Shown here piece after piece: positions 11,646 through 22,592 of a DNA stretch of 64,000 nucleotides. The notes under the pieces are model-generated. The model had not been told where the DNA came from and ran no database searches. It worked only from the letters and a program-made list of their open reading frames with translations. This DNA comes from Otatea glauca. Its lineage: Eukaryota; Streptophyta; Magnoliopsida; Poales; Poaceae. Position 1 is the first letter of the stretch. The number at the start of each line of letters is the position of its first letter. Both the position numbers and the translations under genes were made by a program. Location of the stretch: assembly GCA_036346275.1 (NCBI GenBank), contig CM070724.1, positions 45,943,038 through 46,007,037 on the forward strand. The letters run 5' to 3'.

Positions 11646-12616
11646 ATGGCTTATGATGGGGATGAGGAACAAAGCCAGGATTATCTATTCAAAATTGTTC
11701 TGATTGGTGACTCATCGGTTGGTAAATCAAATTTGCTAGCAAGATTTGCAAGGAATGAGTTCTATCCAAATTCTAAATCCACGATAGGAGTGGAGTTCCA
11801 GACTCAAAAGTTGGTAATTGATGGAAAGGAAATTAAAGCTCAGATATGGGACACAGCAGGACAAGAACGCTTCAGAGCAGTAACATCTGCCTACTACAGA
11901 GGAGCTGTTGGAGCTCTTCTGGTTTATGACATTAGCAGGCGCCAGACATTTGACAGTGTTGGTCGATGGCTTAATGAATTGCATAGTAAGGCCCAATATT
12001 TTACTTAAATTCTTTAGTATAATACACACATATTAAAGCTTTCCTTCACCTGCTCCTGGTCGACAATGTCTTGAGTGGTTGTTTTACATATTCCTAGTAA
12101 CTTAGATTGATTAAACTTTTTATCGTTTATTTCACCTGACACCACGAACCAATTTTCCGAGGGCGGACCATGCACAGTTGCTACTCATGAACCAAACATA
12201 CATTTCTTTCAAAGTTCAGTGCTACTTGGTTTATTTTCTTGTTAACTTTATCATATCTTTGGTTAACTTGTTTTAACCACTGAACAGCTCATTCTGATAT
12301 GAATGTTGTCACAATTCTGGTCGGCAACAAGACTGATCTCAAGCATGCACGGGAGGTGAGCACTGCAGAAGGCAAAGCCCTGGCCGAGGCTCAGGGCCTC
12401 TTCTTCATGGAGACCTCAGCCTTGGACTCATCAAATGTCGCAGCAGCTTTTCAAACTGTAGTCAAGGAAATCTACAGTATACTAAGCAGGAAGGTATTTC
12501 AATCTCAAGAGCAGAAGAGAAGCGAGCAGCAGTCGTTAGGCAACGGCAAAGCTGTGGTGCTGCAGACTGACGCCAACGAAACAAATAGTGGTGGGCCGTG
12601 GTGCTGTTCGTCGTAG
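11646..12616 (+). CDS. RABA5a: RABA5a-type Rab GTPase (Rab11 family)
   Basis: Two coding exons, 11646-11985 and 12288-12616, join through a GTAAGG donor and an AACAG acceptor to give 222 residues, normal for the family. Visible motifs: P-loop GDSSVGKS at 21-28, switch I Thr46, WDTAGQE at 68-74 with catalytic Gln73, NKTD at 127-130, ETSAL at 155-159, and a C-terminal CCSS whose cysteines (219-220) would be geranylgeranylated. The YNPN-like NEFYPNSKSTIGVEF and NELHTHSDMNVVTILVGNK segments match plant RABA5a closely. Rab11/RABA proteins act in trafficking between the trans-Golgi/recycling endosome and the plasma membrane or cell plate. The single intron splits the codon for Thr114. The gene looks intact. 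Subclass assignment is from recalled family resemblance; membership of the RABA group is certain. Confidence 0.95.
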
Positions 12617-13368
12617 AGCCTGTAAGACCTCCTTTCTTAAGCTTGCACCATCCCTGTTCTCCTGGTGTGAAGAAATACATTATGTTAGGTTTGACATTGG
12701 TCTCATAATCATCAAATGCAAAGATCCAGTCTTATTGCTAAACTTGTGCGTTATGAACATCTATCTATTCAGGACCTGACGATAGAGCCCCTGTGGTATG
12801 CCATGGGATTGGGAGGACACATCAGTGCATGTACTGCTGCAAGTCTGGTTGGTTAGTGAAAAGTTGTTCCCACCTTCTGGATGTAAGTTGGCCGAGGTTG
12901 GTTTGTATGAAAAGTGTGTTTTCCATCAGAGGAAATCTCAATGTACAGTTTGATTGATCCTTTCGAGGTATTGATATACGTGATTGTGTAAAGAAAAAAG
13001 TGTGACCAACTGACTGTTGTGTCATTCTACATCATTCTAGTTTTAGACGCCTTGCTTTTACAGTTCTTAGGCTTCGTTTGCCCTGATGTGGTAACATTCG
13101 GTTCTCTGGTATTCTTCGTGAACTCCAGGTCTCCAGCTCCATAGATGATAGAGCCACACGTTCTATGAATCTGAGCGTGAACAATGTACTTAACGATGAC
13201 ACGCCAAAAAAAAGAGACTTGCATCTCGTGAATCGCCATAACATTATCATCAACTCGTAAGTTGAAAATTTTGCAAACAATAGAGCACGCGATTTGGTTT
13301 TACTCTATTATATGCCGAGCTCCTAAGGGCATGGCGTTCAAACTTAGCAGTCGATGCAGAACAGTTTA
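12617..13368 (+). other. RABA5a 3' UTR and downstream spacer
   Basis: No further coding sequence. The first few hundred bases are probably the 3' UTR; no poly(A) site can be fixed by eye. Confidence 0.35.
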
Positions 13369-13575
13369 GGGCTTGTTTGGGATGGGAGATTTTTTTTCTG
13401 ATTTCCGCGGGAATCAGACTAATTTCTTTGAAATTCCTGTGAGACTGGCCCTTGGATTGATTGCCCGACATTTCTGCTACGGTAACTAACACATTATCAG
13501 TTTCGGTCCAACCTGTTTGGAACGATGAGTTCTTATAATAGGGATTTTGTAGATTTTGCGTGTTCCAAACGGGCC
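13369..13575. mobile_element. Tourist-like (PIF/Harbinger-type) MITE
   Basis: Ends are GGGCTTGTTTGGGA and, read inward, GGCCCGTTTGGAAC, flanked on both sides by TTA (13366-13368 and 13576-13578), the trinucleotide TSD of Harbinger elements. Length 207 bp, non-coding. Confidence 0.7.
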
Positions 13576-13578
13576 TTA

Positions 13579-14590
13579 CGGGAGAAACTCAAGGAACTAT
13601 AGAACCGGGACTTGAGTCAGGCAAAGGATTCGGTTCCCGAACTTCTACCGTGGATAAAGCAGCAGCAACTCAAAAAGGCAGAGAACATGATTGCATTGCA
13701 TGAGATCACCATATGCAGGAGCAGTATCATCGTCACCAAATGATGAGGACATTATTAGATACCATCAGATGTAGGAACATCATCATCTTCACCGAATGAT
13801 TGGAGCTCAATAACAAGTGGCAGCCATTACAAACCACAAGTCAAAAACATAAGATCAAAAGAATGAGAGACAAAAATATAATTACGGATGCACGAAGGCA
13901 AATATTATAATATTAAGGATTTTTACAACGAAGCTATATTTTCTCTTCTCTGTCTTGCTTATCTTTTTGCCTTGCCTTGCTCTATTATATGGAGTACATA
14001 TATATATTTATAGTAAAACATAAAAGACTTTATATAGAAGTAGAACTCTGAATTAGCATAAGAAACGAAAACGAAACGAATTGGGATCGCACTTTAGCAA
14101 CAGCAACCGTGAAAGCCGACCAAAACAGCACCTCACTTGAAAGCAGAAATCGTGAGGACCAAGTACTGCTAATCATCACCAAGTACAATGCCGCTGCATC
14201 CCTCTCATGCACGCACACCGTTTCAGTCCATCTCATGAACCAAACAACAGTAGCACTGAACACATATGAAATGTACCGTGGATGCAGTCGTTCTTGATGC
14301 TTAGTGCCTGATTGGTAGTCCTGCCTTGCGCTAAACAGTAACCTGATTGGCATTCCCAGCTCATTGTTTGGTAGTTGGTAGCTTCCATGGGACACGGTCA
14401 GTGTAATCTTTCCCATTATCAAATGGATGCAAAAATTCTTGTGAAATTCCATAGTTCACATCAGAGTTAGTATCTCCTCTCATGTGATACATATGTGCTA
14501 CTACTAACTTGCCTTCGTATCCTCGGTACCAATCGAGGTGTCCCCAAAAAATAACAAACTGCCATTATTAAACATGGTGGTGGACAAAGG
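13579..14590. other. Intergenic stretch with no supported gene
   Basis: A 140-codon minus-strand ORF at 14030-14452 has no recognisable motif or coding character and is not called. Confidence 0.3.
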
Positions 14591-16180
14591 GAAAATCTAT
14601 CTATTATTACATATTAAAAGCTCATAAGAGTTGCTACGAAAAAAGAGAAACAGACAAAAAATTCTCACAAAAAAGCAAAACATCTAGCCCTTAATTTGTT
14701 GGACCCTAATTACAACCGTCACCAAATCTTTCTAACAAAAAAATAGAAATATGCTAAAAAAATTTACAAAAAAAGTAAAACATCTAGCCCTTAATCTGGT
14801 GGATCCTAACTAAGTAGAACTATAACAGCCATTAGATGTTATTATTTAAAGAAAAACATAAAACCGTCTATCTAACGGGACCGATTTATAACGGTTTAGA
14901 TTAAAATAAAGAGTCCATGCCAAGTACAATAAAAAATAACAAAAATTCACCCAAAGAAAATAGCCATTTGATTTTCGTACGAACTCCAAATTAAAAACAC
15001 ATACATAGCTGAAATTTGAAATAAAAATTAGATTAAAATTACTTAGATTTGTATATGAATTCTAACCTAAAACTAATATTCAACAATATAAATTAATATA
15101 AATTCACAATGAAAAATTAAAGGACATAGCAATGTGATTTTCTTCCCATAAAATTAGCAATTGGATTTGTATTCGAATTCTAATCTAAAACTAAAATTCA
15201 GAATGAAATAAAGAATAACAACAAAAATAACATAAATTCAGAATGAAAAATAAAAGGAAGATAGAAATTTAATTTTCATACAAACTCTGAATTGAAAATC
15301 CTACATAGCTGAAATTCAGAATAAAAATTAGACAAAAATTAACAGTTGGATTCGTATTCAAATCCTAACCAAAAACTGAAATTCAAAATAAAAAAAATTA
15401 AAATAAAGAGTCCATGTCAAGAACAATAAAAAATAACAAATATTCAAAATTAAATAAAAATAAATTAAAATTAAAATAAAGAGTCCATGCCAAGTACAAT
15501 AAAATATAACAATATTCGAAATAAAATAAAAAATAGCATGTGAATTCCAAACTAACTAAAAAAAGAAAGTCTATAAGAAGCACGGTTCAAAAAATATGCA
15601 AATTCAGATAAAAATCAAAAGAAATTAGCGATTATTTTTAAATTTCATACTAAGTGAAAAGTAAAAAATGGTTTTATTTAGAATTAAATTTCCATAAATA
15701 TGCTAATTCGAGAGAAAAATAAAATAAGGTAAGGGATTTGATTGTATATACAAATTAGGAATCAAAATCTAGTATGTAATAAACATCTATGACATGTGGT
15801 TTACAATCGCTAAATAAAAAGTGAATATGCTAAAAGTTCTCACCAAAAAGAAAACATTATGGTGGGCTTCTACAAGATAGAGGAATTGAGATGATGATTC
15901 ATTGATAGGTGTTCACTCGACTATTCCGTATAAGCTATGTGATGTATATTATTAGCATGGTATAGACAAGCATTACAATAATGAAATAATGATATGATAT
16001 TGATATAAATGGAAAATGTTATATCTCTTATAATATATAATATTAAAGTATCACAAATGGAGTTCTATAAATATCTATTTTCTAAAAAGCAAAATCATAT
16101 ATATATTGCAAATTCATTTAAACATGCTTTAAGGATCACATCTCGCTAGTTACAAGAAAAGTACGATGAATAACGCCTAG
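14591..16180. repeat. AT-rich degenerate repeat region, possible Helitron remnant
   Basis: Short blocks recur irregularly: GAGTCCATGCCAAGTACAAT near 14910 and 15481 (a variant near 15411), CTCACAAAAAAGCAAAACATC-like text near 14665 and 14770, and GAAATTCAGAAT-type text throughout. The left part (TCTATCTATTATTACATATT, from 14598) resembles grass Helitron 5' ends, but no convincing hairpin-CTAG 3' end was found. No genes seen. Confidence 0.4.
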
Positions 16181-17052
16181 TACTGATCAACACCATTCAT
16201 CTGAAATTACACCATCATTCTCGTTACGATGCCTTTGACTATCTGCTCATCAAGGTGCTACAGAGTTTCAAGCCTTCAATATTCAATAGTTTTATTACTG
16301 TATGAGCATAGATGCAGGTAAGAAGACACGGAAACCTGCATCATGCCTTTCACTGATGAAAAAACTTGAAGCATGGCACAATAAGATGACAACTTTGGTA
16401 TATCATGCAGTCTGAGGTTTGAAGGATGACCTTGGATTTGAACTGTACAGTAGAACATATGCCACAGATCATCAAGACCTTTATCTATAAGAAACGATCC
16501 ATTTAGGCATAAGCAATATTTGGTTCATCATTATCACGAAATTGTAAAGTAGATTATTCAATACAATGTTGTTTACCGCTATGATGAACAGTACAATATC
16601 CGCACAATGTAGGTTTAGAAGAAGTTTGCAGAACTTACTCAAGGCGTACTGAAGAGGGTCCTGTAACAGGAACAACCTATCTAAGTCTTCTGTGTCTCAC
16701 AATTATACAAGCTCTTGGTTATACTTACACCAGAACCATCTTCACCGCCAACATCTTTTTCCAAAGCAAGCTGTGAATTGCAGAGTGAAAACAAGTCAAA
16801 AGCATGAAAAATGGGTTTTCAGTGAACAATTGGAAAAATGGGTCATTAGATTGCACAAGGAATTTTAATAGGCAGTTGGAAAACGGTGCCATCGCAGAAA
16901 TGAATGTTTAAGTCACAAGCATGGCTGGAAATTACAATTGAACGGGAGTGAAATGCATGAACACAGTGAATAGTAATATAACTGATTGGTATTTGGAAGT
17001 TTTTTTTGGCAATCTCTGGCGACATCAACAATCTTATCCCAAATTATAATGT
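16181..17052. other. Downstream of the LTV1-like gene; no supported gene
   Basis: Several minus-strand segments could be spliced exons (for example about 16732-16772, preceded by an acceptor-like AATTCACAG), but none continues the LTV1 family sequence as I know it. Confidence 0.25.
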
Positions 17053-17816
17053 TCATTCATCAGGTGCAGCAAAGCTCACCAAATCAAACTGCACATCAAG
17101 CAACTGCGGGACTCTCTCCTTGCCCTTGCCTTCCACCTCAATATGCTCTAACAGTTCCTCCTCGGCTTGATTTGCAACGATGACAAAATCCTCCTCCAAA
17201 CCCTCATCCTCCGACCCGGCAGCCGGCACATGGCTTTCCTCGAGCAGCTTCGCGACATCCAGGTCGATAGCCTCCTCGACGCGCCTCACCGACGACTCCA
17301 CCGCCTCCGCCAACTTACCGGAACCAACCCGAACACGACTCGCATCGTAAGCCTGAACCGCACAAGAGTGGAATTGGACACCTCGAAGGGATGAAATGAT
17401 GCGTTGCGAAGAAAAGGATGGACCTTGACGTCCGAGGGGAGGCCGAAGCGTGCGCGGCGGCGGCTTGGGAGGAAGACGGCGGAGGCGCCGCCGCCGGTGG
17501 AGGAAAGCGAGGGGCGGAGCTCGCGGAGGTGTGTGAGGTAGTCGTAACCGTCGTCGGGGAGGCCGAGCTCCAGGATCTCGCGCCGGACATGGTCGGGGAG
17601 GGCGCATCCGGCAGCGGAGGAGGACGAGGGGTTGTCTTTGTCGCCTCCGGTGGTGGAGGAGGAGGGATCGACGCCATCGTCGCCGAAACCGGGGACGGTG
17701 TAGGGGTTGCTGTCGACGCGGACGAAGACACGATCGGAGGCGTCGGCGGCGCCGGGGCGGGGGCATAGGCGGAACGTGGCACAGTTGCGAGGCTTGCGGT
17801 TGCGGCCTCGTCCCAT
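17053..17816 (-). CDS. LTV1-like ribosome assembly factor, C-terminally truncated
   Basis: Exon 1 (17816-17424) and exon 2 (17352-17053) join in frame to give 230 residues. The start MGRGRNRKPRNCATFRL leads into LCPRPGAADASDRVFVRVD, LPDHVRREILELGLPDDGY and, after the join, DVK-AYDASRVRV; these are hallmarks of plant LTV1. LTV1 helps mature and export the 40S ribosomal subunit. The acidic GSEDEGLEEDFVIVAN segment and QLLDVQFDL are also family text. The protein then stops after five unrelated residues, about half the usual plant length. The donor (GTCCAT) is weak and the putative intron is only 71 bp and lacks stops in one frame, so read-through is possible. This may be a partial duplicate or decaying paralogue. 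Confidence 0.65.
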
Positions 17817-17904
17817 GGCGGCAACGGCATACGGCGGTGAGACGGGAGGATGGCTGGAGTGAGGTTTCCGAGCTGAGTAGGTGGGGATGGAGGGAGGAAG
17901 AAAC

Positions 17905-17976
17905 GGGCCGAATCTAGTTGGGTTGGGCCGCTCCATGCCCGGGCCGAATCTAGCTGGGTTGGGCCGCTCCATGCCC
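17905..17976 (-). promoter_or_regulatory. 36-bp direct duplication carrying site II motifs, LTV1-like promoter
   Basis: The 36-bp unit starting GGGCCGAATCTAG at 17905 repeats at 17941 with one change. Each copy contains TGGGCC. It lies about 90 bases upstream of the LTV1-like start codon (minus). TGGGCC motifs are common in plant ribosome-biogenesis promoters, which fits the gene family. Confidence 0.6.
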
Positions 17977-18217
17977 AACTCTGCATTCTCTCTTGGAAAA
18001 AGTCCACATTACAACCATGAAGTCTGGCCTCCTTCGATTTTTAATCTTGAACTATGACATCGTTCAAAACACAACTCTCAACTCTTAAAATTAGTGCAAA
18101 ACACTCTTTTGATCAAATATCACCGTGATTTTGGTTGACATAGCATCCTAGCAAGATTATGTTGACATGGCATTAAATGGCATCTTGTCACCCTGGGTCT
18201 CACTTGTCATACTCTAA

Positions 18218-18449
18218 GGGTGTGTTTGGTTGCTTGTACCAAGTGGTACATGTATGAGATGGTTCAAGAAAAATATCATTCATGCGTTTGGTTGCTTGAA
18301 TGGAACCATCCCATCTTGGACGGTGTAATACAAATTTAAGGAATATTCTCTGTAGATGCTGAACCATTCCATTCACCCAAAATAATGGAACCAAATGGTA
18401 CAGGACCATCTCGTCCCATTCAACCTCATCCCACCAACCAAACGCACCC
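18218..18449. mobile_element. Tourist-like MITE
   Basis: Starts GGGTGTGTTTGGTTG and ends CCAACCAAACGCACCC, with TAA on both sides (18215-18217 and 18450-18452). The 232-bp length, TIRs and 3-bp TSD fit the PIF/Harbinger Tourist class. Confidence 0.9.
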
Positions 18450-18452
18450 TAA

Positions 18453-20095
18453 TATAATCTTCTTTCTCCTCTGTTTGTACCATGGCCACCGCTTCCACCT
18501 GCATTCTCCACCACCTTCCCCTCTCCCGATGTCCCATTCCACACAATCATCTCTCTTCCCCAGCCGCCCTATCGTCATTGCCACGCGTGCTTGAAGAGCT
18601 GATGTCGCCTCGAGTATTGTTGATGCGTCCTCGGTGAGCCTCTGACCAAACCACCACCATCACCAACGCGGCCGGAGAAAGGGAGGAGGAGGAGGCCGGC
18701 AAGGGAGGGAGCAGAGGGGGAGGGAGTGATGGTGATCGACAAATCGAGCGCCTCCCACTTGGGCTTGAGCAGAGAAATTGATGGAAGGCTATCTATATTT
18801 GCATCAACTAGTTGCGGTTGTGGTCTGTGCTTCAGAGTCAGGACGCTCGGGAGATGGTGTTATCGGCATGCAGATCGCTGAAGATCGTGGTCAGGGATCT
18901 TTTCATCATGTATGGGTGGTGATTCAGTAACAGGCTGTATGCGAACTGAGGCTTTCTGTTTCATGTTTCTTATGGCTTGTTGCAACTTTCTTTTAGTATT
19001 TAGATGTCTTTTTATTGACAGCTTTTTAATGTAACATTATAACAAATAGTTTATTGTGTACATCATATGGCCGAAAAGATATTTCTTCTATTATCTAAAA
19101 AAAGAGAAATTGATGGACACCGGGTCGCTACCGCTGACCACTAAGAAAAGCCTGGTCCAAGAAAGAATAGGCCATGGACACCGAGCCGCTTCGTCGATAT
19201 CCTCCTCTCTGGCATGGTCTCCTATGTGCTACATCTCAGGAGCACCTTCTCATCACCATGCTCAACAACCCCCTGTCATTGCCGATATTGCCGTAGAAGA
19301 AGACAAAGAAAGGGTATTAGTGACATGTGGGCCAATGCTGACTATGCTTCATTTGACAACGAGGATCCGACGTGGAGTCTGAGTCACCCCAAACCCAGAG
19401 TGTAGTGGGTCGTGAGGGGTGAAGCGAACGGTTTGAATGGTTCGGTTTCCTAGTTCAAGGCTGAAAATCGAAAGACGCTAGAGTTCAGGGTTGATAATTG
19501 GATTTTTTTTCCTTCTCTCTTTGTTGAGCTGTGTCGGTGCCAAATCCAATGGCTGTGCCAATGTAGAATTCCCAAATGCACTCTCTTTTTTCTTTTGCGA
19601 GGTAGAATTTCCAGTTTGCCTTTAGAAAAGCTTCGAGAAGTGTACGTGTATAATTGTGATTTTGATCCAATAGTTCAAAATGTGGTTTGTACTTAAAAAC
19701 TCAACCACTTTATAAATAGACAAGACAAAAGAAACTGACTACTACGGCTAAATCAGATAAACATAGACTAGCGGTAGTAGAGAATGATCCTCTACAAAAA
19801 AGGGAGGATCACTAAAGAATGAAACAATTGCCTTTAGTGACTGGAAATAATCAGCTTGGTGTTGATCCCTGCATATTATATATACTCGTCATGCACACTA
19901 GAGAGATTTCATGGCCACCATGCGCAGGAGAATGATTTCGAACACTAGTTGATCAACATGTACTCATCATTCAAATGAAGAGTATTGAAACGAACGCATG
20001 GCAAGTCCAGAACTAACCGAATATAGCTTCTTCCTTCTTGTGGCAAGGAGCCAAGGACTGAAGGGATAAACCTCAACCTCATCTTATCGGCCACC
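18453..20095. other. Intergenic stretch with no supported gene
   Basis: Contains a CT-rich then GC-rich block (18480-18770) that looks like a transcript start, and short ORFs near 19056-19405, none recognisable. Confidence 0.25.
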
Positions 20096-20166
20096 ATGTC
20101 CAAGGTGAGTATTACTTGACTGTTTCAACTCGAAATCAAAGCATATATTGCGCGCATTGCTATTTT

Positions 20167-20182
20167 TCTTGTGCTGATAATT
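20167..20182. repeat. Target-site duplication of the LINE, left copy
   Basis: TCTTGTGCTGATAATT, identical to the copy at 20633-20648. Confidence 0.9.
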
Positions 20183-20632
20183 TTTTTTGAAAAGACAGCT
20201 GGGCTGTGGTTTATATTAGATAGAAGAAAATTAGAGGATTACATGGCGCAGGATACTGCACTAGAGGGGGTGAAGAAAAAAGAAAAAAAAAGAGAAAAAA
20301 GGAGAAGAAAATCAACGTTGTGGGTCCAGCAGGCTTTTCAGGTGAGTCGCACCCGCAACAGTCCAGGTTGTCACCTCGTCTTTGACGGATTGAAAGATAT
20401 CGTCGTTGGGTTTGCATTCATTCCGAAAAACTCTGCTATTACGTTCTTTCCACACTGCCAACAAGTTAGGATGATCAGAGATGCCAGGCTTTTGCAAAGA
20501 CTTGCACGACAGCTTATGCGATGTAGACCCCAGTCTTGGAAAGAGTCAGTTTGTTCCCAATTGTCCGGGAGGAGGGATGGCAGCTGTACCTATCCGGCAA
20601 CAGCATTCCATAGTTGTTGAACTTGGGGACAC
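20183..20632 (-). mobile_element. 5'-truncated LINE (non-LTR retrotransposon) in the HIPP intron
   Basis: A perfect 16-bp TSD flanks a 450-bp insert. Read on the minus strand, the insert ends in an A-rich tail (TTTTCAAAAAA) next to the left TSD, as target-primed reverse transcription produces. The minus strand at 20497-20312 encodes AVWKERNSRVFRN and TTWTVAGATHLK, the typical C-terminal end of plant LINE ORF2 (zf-RVT-associated region). Everything 5' of this is missing. Confidence 0.9.
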
Positions 20633-20648
20633 TCTTGTGCTGATAATT
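20633..20648. repeat. Target-site duplication of the LINE, right copy
   Basis: TCTTGTGCTGATAATT, identical to 20167-20182. Confidence 0.9.
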
Positions 20649-20994
20649 AATTCTGCATATACCGTCCTGCTGCTTTCTTAATTTCTTCCAATCCATGATA
20701 TGCATTCCGTATATATATTGCAGAAGATGGTGTTGCAACTTGCAAGTAACCATCGCAAACAACCGGTGCAGGACCAACGTCACGAGGACCGCGGCCACTC
20801 TCTGCGGATTTACTCAGCCTGTCTGTCTTACCAAATTAAAAATGTATAGCACTTGATCGTGACATTCGATAGGGGCATATATACTTGAGCCGTTGTGCGT
20901 GCGTTGCATTGCAGGGGTCAAGTCACTAGCATTGGACGCAGAGAAGAACACGCTGACGGTGGTGGGAACGGTGGACGTGGTGAGCGCGCTGCGG

Positions 20995-21036
20995 AAGGCG
21001 AAGGCGAAGGCGAAGGCGAAGGCGAAGGCGAAGGCG
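20995..21036 (+). repeat. Hexanucleotide array (AAGGCG), seven units, in HIPP exon 3
   Basis: Seven perfect AAGGCG copies follow the HMA part. In the HMA frame they read Lys-Ala; in the frame needed for the downstream tail they read Glu-Gly. Units of six cannot by themselves shift the frame, so a separate one-base change at or near the array must be involved. Confidence 0.9.
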
Positions 21037-21225
21037 GAGAGGTCTTCAGCGTCGGCCCGAGGGAGGAGAAGAAAGAGGAAAACAAAGAGCTGAAGAAGGA
21101 TGAGAAGAAGCCGGAGCCGCCGCCGAAGCCGTGCTTGTGGGTGCGCCGCGTGCAGCCCGATGCCCTACGGGAGCCTCATCGTCGTCTGTGAAGAAGAGCA
21201 GCCGAACGGTTGCACCATTCGTTAG

Positions 21226-22592
21226 CATTTTTGCATGTAGAGCCCTCTTTTTTGCCCTACCGTTTTGTGCCCCCGCTCTTCACCCTGTCCTTTTTTTAGA
21301 TGCTGTCTTTCTTTTTGGATCAAATCCACTCGATGACATACATCATGCTCCCATCTTGTGCACTGTATATTACCCCCGTGATAGAAATACAACCTAGGTA
21401 GACGACTAAACAGATGCATGAGGTTTACCATGTGAAATCGCACGGCCTGTATGAGCTCAAGGTGTGGTAGAGTGCGGGGGCACACAAGCTTTTTCTCTTA
21501 CTTCGTCGGTATTACTTACTAACTTTTTTGGATTTTCGGCGAACAATGTGTTCATACTAATTTGATTAGAGAAGTTTACTGCGTTCTTGGACTACCAGAG
21601 AAAATTCAGCCTAAGGTGGAGTTTATTGAAGCCTGATCCGAATAAGTATCATGTCCATGTCGGACAATGCACCGTCCCATGCTAGACATGGCATGACCAA
21701 TGCTACGAGCAGACACAGGCCATACCAGACCGTGGTGTCATCCCAACGTAACCGACTCTGATACGGTTTTCTTCTCCATTCGGAAATCTTATTCTCGCTT
21801 ATATATGTACCTGAAATTGCACATTTTATCTTGTGTTTGCAATCTCTCATCGTATAATAATTCCTATCTCATACGCCTGTGGTTTTTTATCGCGACGGTT
21901 TTTCACGTCGTGTCTCGCAGTTTCTCTATTTCCCAACAGGTGGAATCAGAGCCGTGCACACTGACACGTCTACGGAATGGCCCCCGTTCATACACAGGCC
22001 CACCAGCGCCAATAGCCTAGCTTGCCAGGGGCCTCACCTCAGGCCGCAGCGACGGAGAACGCACCTAGCAAACTCGGCCCCCGCGGTGGTGCTCGGCCGT
22101 GGTCTATCCGCGATCCAGGTTTTGCGTGGGATGCGCCGTGTTCGGCGAATCGTCCGGTTTCTGGCGGGCTGGGGTCTGCGACTGCGAGGCATGTGCCAGC
22201 CTTAGCACCACTGCCACTCCAAAAAAGAAAAAGGAAACGAGCACCACTGCTGCAGGAAAAATTGTGCCAGCACCCACTGAAATGCAATACGCTGTAATGT
22301 ACACAGCCCGAATTTTTGTCTCTTCCATCTGAATGAGCCACTGATCTCACAACCCGACCGTGCCATGAAAGAGCAAGGACCGACGGACCAAAGCTTATTA
22401 ATTCCGATACATATTATGGTGCTTCACTCACACCACAGTCGAAGACATCTGCACAAACACATTCGGATTCGTCTCAGTTCTTCCCTTCCTGATGGCAATG
22501 GCAATAGGTGAACGAAGCCATCCACTAATACCAAGGACTGGTTCACGCGGTAGTGACAATTAAGGGAAGAAATGTTATGCGGCGTCGACGGT
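21226..22592. other. Spacer between the HIPP remnant and the HAD gene
   Basis: Probable 3' ends of the two convergent genes. Several ORFs at 21879-22350 overlap on both strands in GC-rich text and have no recognisable domains. Confidence 0.3.

Larger units (their letters stand above)
20096..21225 (+). pseudogene. Broken HIPP-type heavy-metal-associated (HMA) domain gene
   Basis: A short first exon MSK (20096-20104) with a GTGAGT donor is classic for grass HIPP genes. Exon 2, from about 20725, begins KMVLQ and then needs a frame change to read VTIANNRCR and TRTAATLC. Exon 3 (from 20915) reads GVKSLALDAEKNTLTVVGT, a clear HMA second half. After an AAGGCG repeat it must shift to read VFSVGPREEKKEE and PEPPPKP, then shift again to reach PYGSLIV and the end NGCTIR. 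Lesions visible: a near-exact 7-bp tandem duplication (TTGCAAC/TTGCAAG near 20733-20746), loss of a good donor after exon 2, a hexamer array of uncertain length, and one late shift. The usual CxxC metal site and a normal CaaX end are absent. Intron 1 carries a LINE. HIPPs bind metals or act as interaction partners; this copy is unlikely to make a normal protein. Confidence 0.75.

Noticed and set aside
14030..14452. 140-codon minus-strand ORF
   Set aside because: No recognisable motif, AT-rich surroundings and no splice or promoter context.
14591..16180. A full Helitron
   Set aside because: The left end is suggestive, but no hairpin plus CTAG 3' end could be found, so it is listed only as a degenerate repeat region.
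17315..18007. Overlapping 230-codon ORFs on the minus strand and a 116-codon ORF on the plus strand
   Set aside because: They are GC-rich shadow frames of LTV1-like exon 1 and its promoter; only the frame starting at 17816 carries family text.
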